This document shows, piece after piece, positions 7,335-11,379 of a stretch of 11,379 nt of DNA. This DNA is from Desulfobacteraceae bacterium (lineage in GTDB: Bacteria; Desulfobacterota; Desulfobacteria; Desulfobacterales; Desulfobacteraceae), in the NCBI GenBank assembly GCA_030638935.1, contig DAOWDR010000199.1, forward strand, positions 1-11,379. Direction: 5' to 3'. The notes beneath the pieces were generated by a model that was given only the letters and a program-made list of their open reading frames with translations, was not told the DNA's origin and did no database searches. Within the stretch, counting starts at the first letter, position 1; the number at the start of each line of letters is the position of its first letter. The translations under genes and the position numbers were made by a program.

Positions 7335-7492
7335 GGCAGTGAAGGGAGGTGAGGTTCGCAGCAGATTTGAATGGCAGCGTGCCCCACGGACAGGGCCAAG
7401 AGCCATTCACCTCGGAGCCGGACAGGAGGTCCGGTAAGGCTGGAAGATGCGCATGCATACATGATGCAAAGAGCCTCACCCCCTCCGCTGCC
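7335..7492 (-). repeat. Structured palindromic element, copy B
   Basis: Read on the minus strand it begins GGCAGCGGAGGGGG and ends CTTCACTGCC, pairing imperfectly over about 19 bp. It holds the same inner hairpin as copy A (CCGGAC/GTCCGG, 7418-7423 with 7429-7434). The block at 7404-7435 matches 3873-3905 of copy A at 29 of 33 aligned positions (three substitutions, one gap), and the rest aligns more loosely, including the ACTGCC end and a following TMTG-CCTGA stretch. It is some 20 bp longer than A, mostly in its 5' arm. It begins about 55 bp from the right inverted repeat of the insertion sequence. Confidence 0.7.
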
Positions 7493-7663
7493 GGCATTTG
7501 TTGAAATTGCCTGGAATCCATAGATATGTGACTTATATCCGCCATTATATTTGAAGAGGTATCTGTATCCCACTTCGACCGGTATCGTTTTCCACCATTT
7601 ACATCCTTTGATTTTCAACTCTCGGTTTACATTCGATCACCTTAGTCACTACCCCTGCCACCC

Positions 7664-7692
7664 TTGCCATGACAGGTTGCATCGTGTATAAA
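7664..7692 (+). promoter_or_regulatory. Sigma-70-type promoter of rlmK, giving a leaderless start
   Basis: TTGCCA (7664-7669), a 17-bp spacer, then TATAAA (7687-7692). Transcription would begin at about 7699-7700, which is the A of the rlmK start codon. No ribosome site precedes that ATG, which fits a leaderless mRNA. Confidence 0.5.
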
Positions 7693-7699
7693 AACACAA

Positions 7700-8662
7700 A
7701 TGGAAACAAATGAAATTAAAGTTCAGGATCAGGCCAGGATGCTGGCCAACAAGGTCAAAAAAAAATACAAACATCTACGCAAACGCTATGCCAAACAAAA
7801 CCTGGAGGTTTTCCGGCTCTATGACTGGGATATTCCCGATATCAGGGCTGTGGTGGACTGGTATGGCGGCCACCTGGTCATTGGCGAATACAGCCGGAAA
7901 CAATCGACCAAGGGCTGGTTGCCCCTCATGGGATCGGCCGTGGCAGATGCTTTAAATGTCCCGGAAGAAAAACTTCATCTTAAAATCCGCAAGGCCGGTA
8001 TTAAAGAAGGGGCCAGGTACCAACGTCTAAACCATACCAATCAAAAAATCCCCATGTGGGAACGGGAGTTGCAGTTTTATATCAACCCCAGCGATTATGT
8101 GGACACCGGCCTTTTTTCCGACCATAGAAATACAAGGGAACGGGTCGGAAAAATGGTCAAAAACAAGGATTTTCTCAACCTCTATTGTTACACAGGAGCC
8201 TTTACCTGTTATGCCGCCAGGGGAGGAGCCCGCTCCACCCTGTCCGTGGATCGATCTGAAACAGCCATAACCTGGGCAAAAGAAAATCTGGCCCTGAACA
8301 ATCTGACCGATCCCAGGCACACCCTGGTCCAGGAAGATACCCTTGACTTTCTGGCCAAAGCCAAATGGCGGAATCTCTCCTTTGACCTGGCCGTTGTGGA
8401 TCCGCCCTCTTACTCCACCACAAAAGTGACAAACAAACATTTTGACATTGCCAGGGACTACCCCTTCCTGCTCAATGGAGTATTTGAACTCATGCGACCC
8501 AAGGGAACTCTATTTTTTTCCACCAACCACCAGAGTTTTGATATGGATACCAGCCGTTTAAACGCCACTGATATCACCGAAATAACAAAGGCAAGTATTC
8601 CCGAAGACTATCTCACCAAACGAAAAAAAATCCACCGGTGCTGGGAAATACATATGGGGTAA
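7700..8662 (+). CDS. rlmK: Stand-alone RlmK-type 23S rRNA (guanine-N7) methyltransferase
   Basis: A 320-residue class I SAM-dependent methyltransferase that aligns, from memory, along the C-terminal half of E. coli RlmKL (RlmK), which makes m7G2069 in 23S rRNA. Shared blocks are the FRLYDWDIPDIRAVVDWY start (38-55), DYVDTGLFSDHR (132-143), motif I FLNLYCYTGAFTCYA with GGARST (158-180), the acidic D184 of motif II, the motif IV DPPSYS (234-239), and the C-terminal KRKKIHRCW (307-315), which corresponds to RNRQIHNCW in E. coli. The N-terminal RlmL half (THUMP plus m2G2445 methyltransferase) is absent, so this is a split, single-activity form. It could also be called an RlmI/COG1092-like enzyme. 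There is no Shine-Dalgarno before the ATG; see the promoter at 7664-7692. A terminator-like stem follows. Confidence 0.85.
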   Translation: METNEIKVQDQARMLANKVKKKYKHLRKRYAKQNLEVFRLYDWDIPDIRAVVDWYGGHLVIGEYSRKQSTKGWLPLMGSAVADALNVPEEKLHLKIRKAGIKEGARYQRLNHTNQKIPMWERELQFYINPSDYVDTGLFSDHRNTRERVGKMVKNKDFLNLYCYTGAFTCYAARGGARSTLSVDRSETAITWAKENLALNNLTDPRHTLVQEDTLDFLAKAKWRNLSFDLAVVDPPSYSTTKVTNKHFDIARDYPFLLNGVFELMRPKGTLFFSTNHQSFDMDTSRLNATDITEITKASIPEDYLTKRKKIHRCWEIHMG

Positions 8663-8670
8663 AATTGACC

Positions 8671-8715
8671 GGGAGAAGGGGGAATTCTTTTCCCTTCTTC
8701 ACCACCACCTGGTTT
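8671..8715 (+). terminator. Probable rho-independent terminator after rlmK
   Basis: A stem of about ten pairs, GAAGGGGGAA with TTTTCCCTTC including two G-U pairs, around a TTC loop (8675-8697) and extendable by a few pairs. The T-run (GGTTTTT) comes about 14 bases later, so the terminator is not ideal. Confidence 0.5.
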
Positions 8716-8778
8716 TTCATTTTTGATTAATTTCCCATAACAGATTGATTTTTCTGCATCAACAAGCCCCTATGGCAA

Positions 8779-8794
8779 TGGCATGCATCCTGCA
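8779..8794 (+). promoter_or_regulatory. Sigma-54-type (-24/-12) promoter of motAB
   Basis: TGGCATG-CATC-CTGCA matches the consensus TGGCACG-N4-TTGCW with one change in each box, and the GG and GC are separated by exactly 10 bases. Transcription would begin near 8805, leaving about 58 nt before the motA-like ATG. Sigma-54 control would require an enhancer-binding activator; its gene is not in the window. Confidence 0.6.
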
Positions 8795-8862
8795 AACTAT
8801 TAAGTAAAATCTATGATTTGATAATACATTTTAGATGCAATGAGAGTGTAAGGAGATGCATA

Positions 8863-9699
8863 ATGATCCAAAAAATTTTACCGGTTTTCGGAATTTTAAT
8901 TTTTGTAATTCTGTCCGGAACAGTATCAGAGCTGTCTTCCATATCAGCAAATATTCGAAGCAATATGATTGTCCTTTCGGGAACCATTATTTGCTGCATG
9001 ATCTCCTATCCGACCCAGTTGTTTTCAGATCTTTTCCTAAGCATTGGCCAGGCCTTCTCAAAGGAGAAAAAAGATGTCAATGACCTGATTAATCAAATAG
9101 AGGCCCTTTCCTTTATCAGGCGCTCTAAAGGCATCAGTGAACTTGATGAAAAATCCAGGCAGATTGAAAATAAATTTTTAAAAATGGGCATTGAAATGGT
9201 GGTGGACGGCTATGACCGGTATATGATTTTTAAAACCCTTGAACGGCGGTATGATAATTTCCTGGGTGCCAGACGCTCCCAGGCAGATCTGATCAACACC
9301 ATGATAAAGCTCCTGCCTGTTTTCGGATTTGTGGGAACAATTATCGGCCTGATCAATGTACTCAATAATATGGGGTCTCCGGAACTCATAGGAAAAGGGG
9401 TTGCAACAGCTCTTTTAACAACCTTTTACGGATTATTGTATGCCAATTTATTATGCCTGCCCCTGGGTAAAAAACTGGCCGAAAAAACCAAACAAGATGC
9501 CGTTGAACTGGCATTGATCATTGAAGGGGTGCTGGATATCTCCGACAACATCAATTCCAAATTGATCGGATACCGTCTCAGGTATTGTATTGGGGAGCTT
9601 TGCCAGGAAAATCCTTCATTTGAAACAAAATTAGCCGACCAGGAAAGCCTGCCATTAAACTTTAATTTGGCATTGAAAAAGCAGTATACCAGGGGATAA
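8863..9699 (+). CDS. motA: MotA-like stator protein
   Basis: A 278-residue four-helix inner membrane protein of the MotA/TolQ/ExbB superfamily. Segments: about 5-18, 35-49, then a large charged cytoplasmic loop (66-148), then 150-168 and 178-200. Two prolines sit where MotA has its functional ones: P152 in LPVFGFVGTIIGL and P200 at the end of YGLLYANLLCLP. The loop carries the MVVDGYDRY block that corresponds to the MotA region interacting with the rotor. The start at 8863 has AAGGAG seven bases upstream; a TTG frame from 8818 adds 15 residues without support. The motB-like gene begins 2 nt after its stop, so the two are translated together. The four-helix form and its OmpA-domain partner argue for a flagellar stator rather than ExbB. 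Confidence 0.83.
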   Translation: MIQKILPVFGILIFVILSGTVSELSSISANIRSNMIVLSGTIICCMISYPTQLFSDLFLSIGQAFSKEKKDVNDLINQIEALSFIRRSKGISELDEKSRQIENKFLKMGIEMVVDGYDRYMIFKTLERRYDNFLGARRSQADLINTMIKLLPVFGFVGTIIGLINVLNNMGSPELIGKGVATALLTTFYGLLYANLLCLPLGKKLAEKTKQDAVELALIIEGVLDISDNINSKLIGYRLRYCIGELCQENPSFETKLADQESLPLNFNLALKKQYTRG

Positions 9700-9701
9700 A
9701 A

Positions 9702-10463
9702 ATGAGGGATCTCCTTATTAAAAACCTGAAAGCAGAACTGGAGATGTCCGAGCGAAAAAGGCTTGGTCTCCAGAGACAAAAATCTCTGGAGGGATTTGAA
9801 GCCGAAGACTTGAGCCTTTGGACCATGCTGGATCTGATGACCCTAATCCTTATTTTTTTTATCATTCTATACGCAAATCTTTTACCAATTACCCCTCCTA
9901 TAATTTTTGAGAAAAAAGATGTCACCCCGGCACAGCCCCTAGAAGCAGACACACCCTATGAAAAAAGCATAAAAGAAACCAGGATCAAAAAAAATTCTTT
10001 CTCTAAAAATGAGGCATCCTTTCTGGACATTGAAGAAAACATGCACCTGGCCATGGAAGGCACGGACATAAGAGATTATTCCATTGAGATGACCGGGAAC
10101 AGAATCGTCCTTGTTATTGGGGAAAAAATCAGTTTCCCCATGGGCCAGGCCAAACTTCTGGAACATATAAAAACCCCTTTAAAAAAAATGGCAGGTTTCC
10201 TTTACCAAGAGCAGGCCTACAAAATTATTGTGTCAGGCCATACCGATGACACGCCCATCCATACAAGCCGGTTTCCATCCAACTGGGAACTCTCCGTTGC
10301 CAGGGCACTGAGTGTGGCAAAATTTCTCATGGCACAGGATCTTGATCCCCGCCGCATCTCCGTGGAAGGATTCGGACAATATCAACCCATTGCAGACAAT
10401 GGGACCCCTGACAGGCGGCAGGCAAACCGAAGAGTTGAAATTTCTTTGATCCGAAAACCTTGA
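9702..10463 (+). CDS. motB: MotB-like stator protein (OmpA/peptidoglycan-binding domain)
   Basis: A 253-residue protein with one membrane helix (about 42-61) containing the conserved ion-binding aspartate D44 in TMLDLMTLILIFF. A linker (62-130) follows, rich in charge, then an OmpA-like domain (about 135-251) with GHTDDTPIHTSRFPSNWELSVARA (179-202) and DRRQANRRVEI (237-247), the peptidoglycan-binding signature. It anchors the stator to the cell wall while D44 carries the ion. Whether H+ or Na+ is used cannot be read off. The cytoplasmic N-terminus is about 38 residues, somewhat longer than usual, with a basic stretch. AGGGGA precedes the ATG, overlapping the end of the motA-like gene. Confidence 0.85.
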   Translation: MRDLLIKNLKAELEMSERKRLGLQRQKSLEGFEAEDLSLWTMLDLMTLILIFFIILYANLLPITPPIIFEKKDVTPAQPLEADTPYEKSIKETRIKKNSFSKNEASFLDIEENMHLAMEGTDIRDYSIEMTGNRIVLVIGEKISFPMGQAKLLEHIKTPLKKMAGFLYQEQAYKIIVSGHTDDTPIHTSRFPSNWELSVARALSVAKFLMAQDLDPRRISVEGFGQYQPIADNGTPDRRQANRRVEISLIRKP

Positions 10464-10496
10464 TCCATGGATTTTCCATCCCCATTCAGTTGACAA

Positions 10497-10561
10497 AGGC
10501 CTGTGAAACATATACTGGTTGTAATAGTATCATTGGGGCACACGATAAATCAAACAGGCCT
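10497..10561. other. Inverted repeat between the motB-like gene and the sensor gene
   Basis: AGGCCTGT (10497-10504) and ACAGGCCT (10554-10561) are perfect inverted copies, enclosing a smaller ATACT/AGTAT pair (10512-10516, 10526-10530). There is no T-run after it, so it is not a standard terminator. A TTGACA at 10490-10495 with TATACT at 10511-10516 (15-bp spacer, shorter than ideal) overlaps it and could be the sensor gene promoter. It may be an operator or leader structure. Confidence 0.4.
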
Positions 10562-10595
10562 CTTCCCTGACAACTTGTATATAAAGATTAATTAT

Positions 10596-11379
10596 GTGAA
10601 ATACCTACGCACTTCCATAGGCAAACTAATTGTTTTTATCTGCTTTTCGCTTTTAATCACGATTCTTCCCCTGTTTTTAGTCCTCCATGGTACCTTTAAG
10701 CAATTCGGGAAATATGCCTGTACCAACAATGCCCGACAAATCAAAAATATATCCCATTCCTCTTTATCAGCCATTGCCACGGCCCAGGCCCAAAAATATG
10801 ACGAAATCTTAACCCGGATCAAGGTTGCAACCTCCCTTTTGGCCCTTGCCTCCACTGATATTTATTCCCGCCTGGGTTTATTAGGCCAAATGCCTTTAGA
10901 AGCATCCCCCCTTGTAAAAAAAGAAACAAATCAAATCTTCTTTACTCCCCCATCCCACCCCATCGTAACGGCCTTTTGGGGCAACACTAAAATATCGCCG
11001 GCAATTGACAAAGAGATCAAAGCCCTTTCCCACCTAGTCCCCTATCTGAAAGCAACCCGGGAATTAATCCATGAAAGCATGGCCACCCATGTAATAACAG
11101 AATCGGGAATAGGACTATACTATACAACCAACCCAATGGTAAAAACCCAATACTTTAATCTGCCACCCGCCAAAGGATATGAATTACGAAAAAAAGAGAC
11201 CAAAGCCAAAGGTTATAGTGTTCAATGGACAAATCCCCATAAGAATGACGATATTGAGGGGTTAATGGTGACAGCCAATGCGCCCATTGTGGATGAGACA
11301 GGCAACTTTCTGGGAATCGCAGGCATTGATATTCCCATCACATCCATTGTGTCGGACCTGACCTGGAAAAAGGCTAAAG
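10596..11379 (+). CDS. Membrane sensor with Cache-type extracytoplasmic domain, 3' end cut by window edge
   Basis: Open from a GTG at 10596 to the edge, 261 codons with no stop. Residues 10-31 are one membrane helix (KLIVFICFSLLITILPLFLVLHG). The remainder lies outside the cytoplasm and ends in a Cache-like pattern: VQWTNPH, then GLMVTANAPIVDETGNFLGIAGIDIPI (about 224-250), typical of dCache ligand-binding sensors. The output domain lies beyond the window, so it may be a chemoreceptor, histidine kinase, cyclase or phosphatase. The start is uncertain: there is no good ribosome site, and the frame stays open upstream to 10494, but the GTG puts the helix at a normal distance from the N-terminus. 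Confidence 0.72.
   Translation, partial: MKYLRTSIGKLIVFICFSLLITILPLFLVLHGTFKQFGKYACTNNARQIKNISHSSLSAIATAQAQKYDEILTRIKVATSLLALASTDIYSRLGLLGQMPLEASPLVKKETNQIFFTPPSHPIVTAFWGNTKISPAIDKEIKALSHLVPYLKATRELIHESMATHVITESGIGLYYTTNPMVKTQYFNLPPAKGYELRKKETKAKGYSVQWTNPHKNDDIEGLMVTANAPIVDETGNFLGIAGIDIPITSIVSDLTWKKAK

Larger units (their letters stand above)
7284..7699. other. Intergenic region holding structured element B and a possible coding remnant
   Basis: Element B occupies 7335-7492. Upstream of B on the minus strand (about 7633-7493) a frame opens just after a stop and reads with a protein-like composition (WWKTIPVEVGYRYLF), but it starts only with TTG, has no spaced ribosome site and then runs into the palindrome. 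It may be the remnant of a broken gene. The rlmK promoter lies at 7664-7692. Confidence 0.45.

Noticed and set aside
7285..7618. Two overlapping minus-strand frames of 86 and 97 codons
   Set aside because: Both lie over element B, one starts only with TTG, and neither has a spaced ribosome site. Kept only as a possible remnant (7493-7633).
8027..8440. 137-codon minus-strand frame
   Set aside because: Antisense to the well-supported rlmK.
8863..10463. Zorya-type defence pair (ZorA/ZorB)
   Set aside because: The MotA-like protein has no long C-terminal tail and no ZorC/D or ZorE gene is adjacent; sizes and motifs fit a normal stator.
8863..10463. ExbB/ExbD or TolQ/TolR transport motor
   Set aside because: The second protein has an OmpA-like peptidoglycan-binding domain and the first has four membrane segments, as in MotA/MotB.

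Overview
The window looks like part of a chromosome from a sulfate-reducing Desulfobacterota bacterium (Desulfobacteraceae-like). The evidence is indirect: a small sulfite-reductase-type sirohaem protein, a Tat-exported DUF362 protein paired with a membrane polyferredoxin, a GAF protein, and a MotAB pair behind a sigma-54-type promoter. No rRNA, tRNA or CRISPR array was seen.

Layout. (1) Positions 1-1868, minus strand: a two-gene operon of a DUF362 protein and a NapH-like 4Fe-4S membrane protein; the latter runs off the left edge. (2) Positions 1905-1978: two back-to-back sigma-70-type promoters, one for that operon and one for a plus-strand GAF-domain gene (2145-2762). (3) A bidirectional terminator at 2813-2842 separates the GAF gene from a convergent low-molecular-weight sulfite reductase gene (2849-3511), which has its own promoter near 3618-3646. 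(4) Positions about 3700-7640: an AT-rich, gene-poor accessory stretch. It holds a STAS/SpoIIAA-like gene, an IS110-family insertion sequence with IS1111-type inverted repeats, and near its two edges two diverged copies of a structured palindromic element (A, 3838-3972; B, 7335-7492) in opposite orientation. (5) Positions 7700-8662: a stand-alone RlmK-type 23S rRNA methyltransferase that may be translated from a leaderless mRNA. (6) Positions 8779-10463: sigma-54-type promoter, motA-like and motB-like genes, translationally close. (7) From 10596: the start of a membrane sensor with a Cache-type extracytoplasmic domain, cut by the right edge.

How the genes fit together. The DUF362/polyferredoxin pair suggests an exported or membrane-bound Fe-S electron-transfer module of unknown substrate. 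The small sulfite reductase acts on sulfite in the cytoplasm. MotA/MotB form an ion-driven stator, and the sensor next to them could feed chemotaxis or another signalling output. The middle stretch reads as an insertion hotspot rather than a functional operon.

The most unusual signals are the A/B pair of structured repeats, the IS with a roughly 380-nt structured non-coding tail (candidate bridge/seek RNA) and a threonine where the family usually has its catalytic serine, the possible leaderless rlmK, and the sigma-54 promoter before motAB. I did not find a clearly new multi-gene system.
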